Positions 37,419 through 44,829 of a stretch of DNA of 64,000 nt are shown here, one piece after another. The position numbers and the translations under genes are program-made. The stretch is from Bacillota bacterium (GTDB lineage: Bacteria > Bacillota > Clostridia > Acetivibrionales > Acetivibrionaceae). The stretch spans positions 1 through 64,000 of the forward strand of contig JAEWSG010000142.1 in NCBI GenBank assembly GCA_023398495.1, given 5' to 3'. Numbering within the stretch: position 1 is the stretch's first letter; the number at the start of each line of letters is the position of its first letter. Under the pieces are notes generated by a model. It did not search any database and was not told the origin of the DNA. It saw nothing but the letters and a program-made list of their open reading frames with translations.

Positions 37419-37646
37419 ATGTTATATCCAAATTCAAACATAGGTATGATGAACACTAAAAAAAGTTCTCCCCCTTGTATAACGCCTGCATTTATGCCGG
37501 CTGACCCCCAACTTGCTCACGCTTATGTACCGTTTCAAACCCTTGTATGTATTTATCCACCTATGAAGGGATTATGTGCAGGTACAATTTTCCCTGAACT
37601 TGACAGACCTTATGGTGTAGACCCTGAATATACTGTTGATGCTTAG
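37419..37646 (+). CDS. cotJA: Spore coat protein CotJA
   Basis: The 75-aa Pro-rich product matches CotJA (PADPQLAHAYVPFQTL, YPPMKGLCAGTIFPELDRPY). It is an inner spore coat component made in the mother cell. GGAAGGAG lies 8 bases before the ATG. It is the first gene of cotJABC. Confidence 0.95.
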   Translation: MLYPNSNIGMMNTKKSSPPCITPAFMPADPQLAHAYVPFQTLVCIYPPMKGLCAGTIFPELDRPYGVDPEYTVDA

Positions 37647-37657
37647 GAGGTGTCATA

Positions 37658-37906
37658 ATGGATCAAAATCGTGAAAATTTATTAAAAGAGGTTATGGCAG
37701 CTGATTTTACTGTTACAGATCTTCTCCTATACCTTGATACACACCCATGCGATCAGAATGCAATAGCAATTTACAACAATTCTGTTCGCAGATCACTCAT
37801 GCTAAGACATGAATACGAAAGAATGTACGGCCCTATAATTGCTCAGTTAACACCCGGCAGATATCCGTGGCAGTGGATTGAAAGCCCATGGCCATGGGAA
37901 AAATAA
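37658..37906 (+). CDS. cotJB: Spore coat protein CotJB
   Basis: The 82-aa product matches CotJB (MAADFTVTDLLLYLDTHP, ending PWQWIESPWPWEK). It is needed with CotJA for assembly of CotJC in the coat. It starts 11 bp after cotJA with AGGAGG upstream. Confidence 0.95.
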   Translation: MDQNRENLLKEVMAADFTVTDLLLYLDTHPCDQNAIAIYNNSVRRSLMLRHEYERMYGPIIAQLTPGRYPWQWIESPWPWEK

Positions 37907-37949
37907 CAACCAATTTAACTAAACAAGTAAAATTTCAGGAGGTCTAAAA

Positions 37950-38546
37950 ATGTGGGTTTATGAAAAAAAATTGGAATATCCCGTAAAAATCAAGAATCCA
38001 AATCCCAGAATGGCAAAATATATTATTACGCAATATGGTGGACCAGATGGAGAGTTAGCTGCATCTTTAAGATATTTAAGTCAAAGATTCAGCATGCCTA
38101 CAAATGAAGCTAAAGCAATTCTTAACGACATAGGAACTGAAGAAATGGCTCACCTTGAAATCATAGGCTCTATCGTTCACCAGCTTACAAAAGGTGTTCC
38201 TGCAAAAGTACTCGAAAAAGAAGGCCTTGGTGCATATTATTCCGACCATGACCATGCAGTTTATCCTGTAAGTGCATCCGGTGTTCCATTTACCGCAGCA
38301 TACATTCAATCAAAAGGTGATCCTATTGCCGATTTGCATGAAGATCTGGCTGCTGAGCAAAAGGCAAGAGCTACTTACGAGAATCTCATTAATCTTTGTG
38401 ATGATCCAGATGTAATTGACCCTTTGAGGTTTTTGAGGGAAAGAGAAGTTGTTCATTTCCAACGTTTTGGGGAAGCCTTGAGGATTGTTGAAGATAAATT
38501 GGCGGATAAGAAATTCTATATAACCAAACCTGTAAATAAGGCATAA
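37950..38546 (+). CDS. cotJC: Spore coat protein CotJC (Mn-catalase family)
   Basis: The full-length 198-aa product of the manganese-catalase family begins MWVYEKKLEYPVKI and has metal-ligand-type helices with GTEEMAHLEIIGSIVHQL and REREVVHFQRFGEAL. It forms a coat protein with probable peroxide-detoxifying activity. AGGAGG lies 8 bases before the ATG. From 38123 onward the sequence is part of a 512-bp segment repeated at 51717, so the 3' two-thirds of this gene marks the left border of the accessory island. Confidence 0.95.
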   Translation: MWVYEKKLEYPVKIKNPNPRMAKYIITQYGGPDGELAASLRYLSQRFSMPTNEAKAILNDIGTEEMAHLEIIGSIVHQLTKGVPAKVLEKEGLGAYYSDHDHAVYPVSASGVPFTAAYIQSKGDPIADLHEDLAAEQKARATYENLINLCDDPDVIDPLRFLREREVVHFQRFGEALRIVEDKLADKKFYITKPVNKA

Positions 38547-38634
38547 TGGTGCCAAAAGCAATAAAAATTAATTGTTTGAGACTATAATTAGGTTTGTGTA
38601 AAAAGACCACATACTTTAATTATGGTCTTTTACA
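38123..38634 (+). repeat. cotJC-3' repeat, copy 1 (512 bp)
   Basis: The segment from within cotJC through its terminator recurs at 51717-52228 with no gaps and about 13 differences by eye (about 97.5% identity). Nine of the ten differences inside the coding part are synonymous; the exception is His to Tyr. A third, decayed copy of the left half is at 54408. Confidence 0.93.
38601..38631 (+). terminator. Terminator of the cotJ operon
   Basis: The stem AAAAGACCA/TGGTCTTTT lies about 55 bp after the cotJC stop. The same hairpin is carried in repeat copy 2. Confidence 0.8.
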
Positions 38635-38695
38635 TAGAAATGAAATAGCCTTAATTTAATGATAAATAATGTTATTCAAAACTATTACACTTCAG

Positions 38696-39255
38696 CTAAA
38701 ACTCTATCTTTGTCATTTCTTTAATTTTTTCTTTATCCCAGAACTCATTTTGCCAGAAAAAATATTCCGTCTTTCTTTTCTTAAATATTCTAAATGGCTC
38801 ATTGGAATTATCATAAATATGGCAAACATCACATACCTCTATCAATTCTGGTACTAAATAAAGTGCTTTAGAATATCGGCTAAATATTTTTTCAATTGGC
38901 ACATCGTGTCCACCTGATTCTTTTCTTGTTTTAACACGTATTACATTAATATTTACATCTGCAGTCAGAACGTAGATACATCTGATAAAAAAACCTTCTT
39001 GTTTTGATTTCTTAAGAAGCTCCAAATTCCTATCCGTAGATAACACCGTTTCAAACGTAAAGCTCTTATGCTCATTAACAAACTTAATGTGCATTTTCTC
39101 TGCTATCTGGGCTGCATCAATATCAGAACATAAGTTAACCCGCTTAATATCATCAGCATTTACATATGGTTCAATTATCTTTGCCATTTTTGCAATAGTA
39201 CTTTTTCGCTACCATTAGGTCCTGCAAACACAATAATTTCCGGTTTATTATGCAT
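38696..39255 (-). pseudogene. Zeta-toxin-like kinase, frameshifted in Walker A
   Basis: From the ATG at 39255 (GGGAGAAGAGAGT upstream) the frame reads PEIIVFAGPNGS, the start of a zeta-toxin P-loop, then continues out of frame. Adding one G at about 39207 restores GPNGSGKSTIAKMAKII and joins the 163-aa frame ending at 38696, which holds VNADDI and FTFETVLS. Zeta toxins phosphorylate UDP-activated sugars or related substrates. The lesion removes ATP binding, so the toxin should be dead unless the break is a sequencing error. The short antitoxin-like ORF overlaps it by 8 bp. Confidence 0.8.
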
Positions 39256-39439
39256 ACTCTCTTCTCCCATCCGGATATTCAAGATAAGGGACTTTCTTTT
39301 CCATATCGTATTTGGCAATCGGTAAGCCTTTTATTTTTTTTATCTCATTATCTATGCGAACTGCTTCCTTAAATCTTTTCGTTAATTCTTCATCTGATAC
39401 CCCACAGGTTGAATCTAATTCATTTAACTCTTCCATCAA
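39248..39439 (-). CDS. Small acidic protein, probable antitoxin
   Basis: The 63-aa product (VSDEELTKRFKEAVRIDNEI) has charged helices, and its stop overlaps the zeta-like start by 8 bp. This is the usual order and coupling of antitoxin and zeta-type toxin pairs. No DNA-binding domain is evident. The ORF remains intact while the toxin is broken. Function is inferred from position. Confidence 0.6.
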   Translation of the reverse strand: MMEELNELDSTCGVSDEELTKRFKEAVRIDNEIKKIKGLPIAKYDMEKKVPYLEYPDGRREYA

Positions 39440-39572
39440 AACACCTCCAATAACACCACTATACTATCTAATAACAGTATACAATAAAGTTGATTATATG
39501 CCAACCGTACACCCTATATTAAAAGTTATAAGAAAAAGTTGAATAACTAATCCTCAGTTTTTGCTTTTCCTT

Positions 39573-40028
39573 CTAATCTTTTGTCAAAAGTTTCATTTGA
39601 TTAATAGAAATTATATTTAATTTTTCTAATCCTTGCGATTGAGTTAATCCATCATTAATAAATAAAGCATTTAAATTTTCTAGATTTGCAAGGCATACAA
39701 ATTGTGAAACATTTGCATAATCACGGATATTTCCTTTCTTATTCTGGTTTTCATCATGCCACTGCTTAGCTGTTTTTCCAAATAAAGCACCATCTAATAC
39801 ATCAGCTTCATTTGCATACATCCGCTTTTTTTCTTCCTGCTTTTGCCACAATACCTTTTGAATTGGTTTTTTCAGTCCATTGTTTTACAGATAATACAAA
39901 ACGATTTAATCCTGCCTAATTTTTAATTCCCTCGAATTCGGGGGAATTAAAAACTTGGTTGTACATTTCTTTCCAAATACTTAGAAACTCTATTGCATTT
40001 TTATTACGTAGCCACTTGTTTATCAATC
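39573..40028 (-). pseudogene. KilA-N domain protein remnant
   Basis: Minus-strand frames give pieces of a phage-type KilA-N protein. First comes WLRNKNAIEFLSIWKEMYNQ, then FNSPEFEGIKN, an in-frame TAG, and AGLNRFVLSVKQWTEKTNSK followed by GIVAKAGR. After a deletion of about 45 residues and a frame change comes the C-terminal part (MYANEADVLDGALFGKTAKQ, GNIRDYANVSQFVCLANLE). KilA-N domains bind DNA and are found in phages and mobile elements. The start codon region is missing. An intact 92-aa reading frame (39573-39851) covers only the tail. Confidence 0.75.
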
Positions 40029-40075
40029 AATAACTTCCATCATTGTAGTTATTAGTTAATTGCTGCTATCGAAAT

Positions 40076-40123
40076 AGCTAAAAGCTGCTTTAGCTGCTTT
40101 AGTTGCTTTAGTTGCTTTTAGCT
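40076..40123. repeat. Short 9-bp tandem repeat inside an inverted repeat
   Basis: Four copies of GCTGCTTTA/GTTGCTTTA lie at 40084-40119. The ends AGCTAAAAGC and GCTTTTAGCT are perfect inverted repeats. It looks like slippage within a former hairpin. No function is evident. Confidence 0.5.
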
Positions 40124-40160
40124 TTTGTAATAGGCTTAGTTTTTACTTATGTAAAAGAAA

Positions 40161-40183
40161 AAGAGTAGTTTTACTCTACTCTT
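40161..40183 (-). terminator. Terminator at the end of the Rpn-family gene
   Basis: The stem AAGAGTAG/CTACTCTT overlaps the end of the coding region and is followed on the minus strand by TTTCTTTTAC. Confidence 0.7.
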
Positions 40184-41072
40184 TCTTTTCCAGCTCTTTT
40201 TTTAGTTCTTCCACTGCTATTCCTGTCAATGAGGAAATCTTCTCAATATCATCTCCTGCAAGATACATATTTCTTGCAACTATTAGTATTCCTTTTTCTA
40301 ACCCTATATTTATCCCTTCTGCTCTTCCTTCTGCTCTTCCTTCTGCTCTTCCTTCTGCCTTAGCTGAACTAATCATATTTGCTCTTTCATGCAGTGCATT
40401 TTCTCTGGCTTGGTACAAAGCATACTCTTTTTTATCATGACTTAAATAGTCAAGTGTTGCTTCCGCTCTCTTTATTGCATTATCCATTTCTATCAACTCC
40501 TTCAATTCATCTTCCGATAAATCCTTGTTAAAAAACTGTAACCATCTATGAAGTGAATTCCCTTTTATATTCTTATTATTCAATCGTTTGAATTTTGGCA
40601 CTTCTATAAAATGTATCTCTATCAAGTCAGTTAGAAGATAGTCCTTTTCCTCATCTTCCCACAAATGATAGCGGGAGTGAAACTTCTCAATGTCCAAATA
40701 ATTAAAATCCAGTATATTTATTGTGATTACCTTTGATAGTGAAACATAGTCTTCGCCTTTTTTAATTCCCTCAAGAAATAGCTTCCCCCAGTAGAACATC
40801 GTTCTTTTGTCCATGTTATGCTGGTTAGTAAGCTGTACTTCAATGTCAAGCTGTGTACCATCTTCTGTTTTCGCTCTTACATCCAATCTTCCAGTTTTAT
40901 CAGTAAGCATTTCTACTGTAAGTTCTTTATTGTCTATTATTTCTATGGAAACAAGTTTTTTTCTATCGTCTGGACTAAGAACTGCATTCAAAAACGAAAT
41001 CAATGCTTCCTTATTTTCTTCTGTCATGATTTTCTTAAAAGCGAAATCATTTAGTGGATTAAGCCTTTCCAT
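40176..41072 (-). CDS. Rpn-family PD-(D/E)XK nuclease/putative transposase
   Basis: The 298-aa product opens with LNPLNDFAFKKIMTEENKEA, typical of the Rpn (recombination-promoting nuclease) or PD-(D/E)XK transposase family. The catalytic stretch GRLDVRAKTEDGTQLDIEVQ (D...ExQ) lies at about 60-80. Rpn proteins make DNA breaks and are often multi-copy in genomes. The C-terminal helix contains three AEGR repeats coded by a 12-bp tandem repeat (about 40317-40362). GGAGGTTAC precedes the ATG. It sits inside the island and could have contributed to rearrangements there. Confidence 0.85.
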   Translation of the reverse strand: MERLNPLNDFAFKKIMTEENKEALISFLNAVLSPDDRKKLVSIEIIDNKELTVEMLTDKTGRLDVRAKTEDGTQLDIEVQLTNQHNMDKRTMFYWGKLFLEGIKKGEDYVSLSKVITINILDFNYLDIEKFHSRYHLWEDEEKDYLLTDLIEIHFIEVPKFKRLNNKNIKGNSLHRWLQFFNKDLSEDELKELIEMDNAIKRAEATLDYLSHDKKEYALYQARENALHERANMISSAKAEGRAEGRAEGRAEGINIGLEKGILIVARNMYLAGDDIEKISSLTGIAVEELKKELEKKE

Positions 41073-41382
41073 TACTCATGTAACCTCCGTTATTTGTTCT
41101 ATATATATTATACCACTTATTCTAAGTTTTAAAAAGATGGCGAAAGTAAATCTCAGTAAATCTCCCCTATTCCGACCTTTTCAACCAGTGTAACTTTAAA
41201 TGATACAGGTTCCAACTTTACATTTGCCTTTATAAATTAAGACATCATCACCAATTTTTTCGATAAGTGTTGTCAAATTCAAATCTCAATACATTACTGA
41301 ATCATTAACATTTTCTATTACTTTTTCAAGAAATTTTGCCCCTATACAAAGTAATAAAACATTAGTATCACTTTTATAAAGA
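41073..41382 (-). other. 310-bp gap with remnant coding traces
   Basis: Directly after the UPF0158 stop, a minus-strand ATG at 41390 opens a 34-codon frame (MFNLYKSDTNVLLLCIGAKF) ending at TGA near 41286. The same frame continues as NLTTLIEKIGDDVLIYKGKC to a second stop. This looks like a small gene broken by a nonsense codon, or chance. No ribosome site is obvious. The rest of the gap shows no gene. Confidence 0.35.
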
Positions 41383-41853
41383 TTAAACATACTCTATATG
41401 GTTATCTTCACACCACTCTACAGCAATTTTCCCAAAAGCTTCTTCTTTAAATTTATACCAACTATCCTCAATATTTAACCTTTGGATAGTATCTTTAAAT
41501 TTCCTGAAAGCTCCACGCCCTCGTATAGCATTTCTTAAAGCATCACTCATTCGTGAATCAGAAACATAATCACAAAACTCCTCCATAATACTATATTCAT
41601 CAATGTCAAATTTGCTAGGAAGTTCAACATAATTTTCCCAGTTTACAATTACATCAAGCACTTCTTTTAATTCATCCTGCTGCCATTCTGGATAATCTGA
41701 GAAATCCTCATCTTCCTCTGAATCTTCGGCAATAGACAGTTCCTCATCACTTAGAGAAACTATATTTCTGGTTTCTTTATCTAAAAATACCTTGTACTCG
41801 TCTGACATTGTATCCATTTGATCAATAATATCTTTTAGTTTTACAGGTTTCAT
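41383..41853 (-). CDS. UPF0158 family protein
   Basis: The 156-aa product carries the UPF0158 signature toward its C-terminus (DALRNAIRGRGAFRKFKDTI, then EDSWYKFKEEA and IAVEWCEDNHIEYV), with an acidic middle segment. The function is unknown. AGGAGG precedes the ATG. It lies 55 bp downstream of the SNF2 gene on the same strand with no terminator seen between, so it may be the last gene of the SMC operon or an independent cargo gene. Confidence 0.85.
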   Translation of the reverse strand: MKPVKLKDIIDQMDTMSDEYKVFLDKETRNIVSLSDEELSIAEDSEEDEDFSDYPEWQQDELKEVLDVIVNWENYVELPSKFDIDEYSIMEEFCDYVSDSRMSDALRNAIRGRGAFRKFKDTIQRLNIEDSWYKFKEEAFGKIAVEWCEDNHIEYV

Positions 41854-41908
41854 ATTTTGTCCTCCTCCAAATCATTCTACTAAAAGCCCTTTTGAGCCGT
41901 TAATCCCA

Positions 41909-44818
41909 TCACATAAATAATTCTCTCAAATCATCTTCCCAAAGCTTATCAACATTATTTTCACCTGGTTTTATTATACTTTCTATCAAATCCCTTTTCC
42001 TATCCTGAAGGTTTGCAATTTTTTCTTCGATTGTTCCCTCTGTCAGGAGTTTATACACCTGAACAACATTTTTCTGCCCCATTCTATGGGCTCTGTCACT
42101 TGCTTGATCTTCTACCGCCGGATTCCACCATGGATCAAAGTGAATTATAATATCGGCTTTTGTCAAATTCAGTCCTGTTCCTCCCGCTTTTAAAGATATG
42201 AGAAATACGGACTCACGGTCACTATTAAAATTATCAATTTCCATCATTCTCTCTTCCGGTTTCATAGCACCATCCAAATAGTAATAATTTATGTTGCTAT
42301 TCTCCAGTTCATTTCGTATTATTTTAAGCATTTTTGTAAATTGTGAAAATACTAATATGCTATGGCCTGAATCTATTGACTGTGTTATTATATCCATTGC
42401 CAGATCCAGTTTTCCACTACCTCCATCATAGTCGTCCAAGAAGGTTGCAGGGTGTGCACAAATCTGTCTTAAGCGGGTCAAAGCCGCAAGAATTTCGATA
42501 TGGTTTTTCTCAAGTCCGAATTCTTCAATTTTAGGAATTAGTTCTTCTCTAAAACTTTTGTAATATGCTGCATATATTTTCTTTTGTTCTTCCTTCATTT
42601 CTGTAAAATAATTTGTCTCAATTTTTTCAGGCAGTTCTCTTAAAACCTCTCTTTTTAACCGTCTCAAAACAAAAGGTTTAATAAGTCTTGATAACTGATC
42701 GGCTTTTTCTTTATTTCCGCCTTTTACAACAGGCTCCCCAAAATCCGCAGCAAAGCTACTTTTATCCTTTAGAAAACCTGGCATTACAAAATCAAAAATT
42801 GACCAGAGCTCAGTCAAATTATTTTCTATAGGAGTTCCGGTTATAGCAAAACAAGATCCTGCCACAAGACTTTTTACACTGTTTGCATTTATGGTCAATG
42901 GATTTTTTATGTTCTGTGCTTCATCTACAAAAATATAGGAAAAACTCATCTTTTTATAATCTTCGATATCGTTTCTCAGTGCACCATAGGAAGTTACAAT
43001 CATATCATAGGTATTCGAAGCTGCAATAAGCATGGTTCTTCTTTCCTTTATTCCCGTAATCACAAGTACTTTTAGCTGGGGTGCAAACTTTTCAGCTTCT
43101 ATTTTCCAATTATAAATAATTGAAGAAGGTGCTACTACGAGACATGGTAGCTTCCTGTGCTTTTGGGAAAGTATAAATGCCAGTACCTGAAGGGTTTTCC
43201 CAAGTCCCATATCGTCGGCCAATATTCCCCCAAAAGAATACTTTGCCATGCTTTTAAGCCATTTCACCCCATCTTTCTGGTAATTCCTCAGTACACTGTT
43301 TAATTGTTCTTCAAATACTAGTTCAGTCTCCATAGGCTTTGAAACTTTATCCATTAAATCACTAAGACGCTTATCTATCTCTACATTGTCAAAACCCTTT
43401 TCTTTTAAATAGTTTTCTATATACAAACATTTATTTAAGGGTATTTCAAAAAGTCCATTTTTAATGTTTCTTGTATCTATATTCATATTACTTAAAAAAT
43501 CAATGAATTTCTCACTTTCAACACTGCTTAAGTTTATGATCGAACCATTTTTTAACTTGTAATACTTTTTCTTATTGTTTATTGCATCTAAAAGCTCTAC
43601 TAGCTCCTCATCACTTATATTTTCAAGGTTGATATTCATATATATTAGCGATTCATCCAAGGACAAAGAAAGCCCCATACTGCCGAGATTTTTTACATGC
43701 AATTTTTTGAAATCTTCTGAATAATAAACTTCTGAAGTTTTCTTCAACTCTGTCAGCTTATCGGTCAACAAAAACATGATTTTTTCTGTATCCTCCAATA
43801 GAAAAAGCCGTCCGTATTCACGGAATCCCAATAACTTTATCAAGGAAAGGATCTCACTTTCCCTGTCAAATTCTCTAAAACTCTTGTCCGATCCGGTATC
43901 ATCGAGTGGATTTATTGCTTTGTCGGCATAATTAAACTCTAACTTTGAAACTATCCCCTTAGGCGATAAATCAAAATAAGCTCTTGATAAAAGACTTGCA
44001 GCGTTGATTTCCCTTTCTACATCTTTATCTATCGAAATATTGAATACTTCTCTATATTTTTCAACAAAATTCTTATAAAACTGTTTTTTCTCTTTCTCAC
44101 CAACTCTGAAAAATACAATATTTTCGCTATTTTTAAAATTATAGAGATTACTTATAACATTTCTTTTATCATCAGTAATTTTTACAATAATACCCTTTTC
44201 ATAAAAAGCAATATACCTAAAATCCAAAGTCAGAGGATAAAAATCTCCATACTCGGAATAATCCATAACCAAAAGGTTATGGCCATCTTTATTTTCAACA
44301 CTTGTCTTTATGTGCACTTCATTTTCAAATTTCACTTTAGCCGATTGTTTGTTGAAGCTAAGATTTCCCACATTATTCCATACTGTATCAAGAAAATAAG
44401 CACATTCAGCTTCCTCAAGAGCAATTTCAGCTTCATTAAGTTCAGAGCTCATATAATCATATCCATGTGGTTTATTCTCTCTTGTCCTCTTTATATAGTA
44501 AAAAAACTCGAGAACTTTTGTGTCAGTTTTGCTAAAACACATTTTTGACGATTCGAATATAAAGTTTTTACTCAAATAACATGATGTTCCGTTTTCAAAG
44601 CATTTAAGGAAACGTCCAATTTCGCTGATCTTATACATTTTATCAAAGCCAGCATAAACCCCAATTTTTATTGAGTTCCTTTCCTTAAAAAATTCCAGTA
44701 CAAGCTCTAATTTCACGGGAATTTTCCCATAATTGGCATCAAAGCCGCTTAAAAACGTTGTCTTAGCAAAATCAACCAATATATCTTTTGTTTCAATACC
44801 ATTATCCTTCCAGGTCAA
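41909..44818 (-). CDS. SNF2-family helicase/translocase of the SMC operon
   Basis: The 969-aa product has an N-terminal bacterial SNF2-associated region (about 1-500) without the zinc-binding SWIM motif often found there. The Swi2/Snf2 motor follows: Walker A ILADDMGLGKT (about 530-541), DEAQ box (about 631), FVLRRLKREVLRELPEK, and a C-terminal helicase lobe with LISLKAGGTGLNLTKAD and QASDRAHRMGQ. SNF2 motors translocate on double-stranded DNA and remodel protein-DNA complexes. The TTG start has AGGAAGTG 6 bases upstream and lies 11 bp after the SMC stop, so the two are co-transcribed. Its tight linkage with a condensin-like trio suggests a shared role. Confidence 0.93.
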   Translation of the reverse strand: MTWKDNGIETKDILVDFAKTTFLSGFDANYGKIPVKLELVLEFFKERNSIKIGVYAGFDKMYKISEIGRFLKCFENGTSCYLSKNFIFESSKMCFSKTDTKVLEFFYYIKRTRENKPHGYDYMSSELNEAEIALEEAECAYFLDTVWNNVGNLSFNKQSAKVKFENEVHIKTSVENKDGHNLLVMDYSEYGDFYPLTLDFRYIAFYEKGIIVKITDDKRNVISNLYNFKNSENIVFFRVGEKEKKQFYKNFVEKYREVFNISIDKDVEREINAASLLSRAYFDLSPKGIVSKLEFNYADKAINPLDDTGSDKSFREFDRESEILSLIKLLGFREYGRLFLLEDTEKIMFLLTDKLTELKKTSEVYYSEDFKKLHVKNLGSMGLSLSLDESLIYMNINLENISDEELVELLDAINNKKKYYKLKNGSIINLSSVESEKFIDFLSNMNIDTRNIKNGLFEIPLNKCLYIENYLKEKGFDNVEIDKRLSDLMDKVSKPMETELVFEEQLNSVLRNYQKDGVKWLKSMAKYSFGGILADDMGLGKTLQVLAFILSQKHRKLPCLVVAPSSIIYNWKIEAEKFAPQLKVLVITGIKERRTMLIAASNTYDMIVTSYGALRNDIEDYKKMSFSYIFVDEAQNIKNPLTINANSVKSLVAGSCFAITGTPIENNLTELWSIFDFVMPGFLKDKSSFAADFGEPVVKGGNKEKADQLSRLIKPFVLRRLKREVLRELPEKIETNYFTEMKEEQKKIYAAYYKSFREELIPKIEEFGLEKNHIEILAALTRLRQICAHPATFLDDYDGGSGKLDLAMDIITQSIDSGHSILVFSQFTKMLKIIRNELENSNINYYYLDGAMKPEERMMEIDNFNSDRESVFLISLKAGGTGLNLTKADIIIHFDPWWNPAVEDQASDRAHRMGQKNVVQVYKLLTEGTIEEKIANLQDRKRDLIESIIKPGENNVDKLWEDDLRELFM

Positions 44819-44829
44819 AATATCACTTC

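Noticed and set aside
38076..38561. Antisense ORFs of 77-83 aa across cotJC, repeated across copy 2
   Set aside because: They mirror the cotJC coding sequence, lack ribosome sites and recur only because cotJC is duplicated.
41286..41390. Selenocysteine read-through at the TGA in the small ORF
   Set aside because: There is no sign of a SECIS-like hairpin right after the TGA and no selenoprotein family match; a nonsense-damaged remnant is simpler.
41383..41853. JetD-like effector of the SMC operon
   Set aside because: At 156 aa with UPF0158 motifs it has no TOPRIM residues (Glu and DxD) and is too small for JetD.
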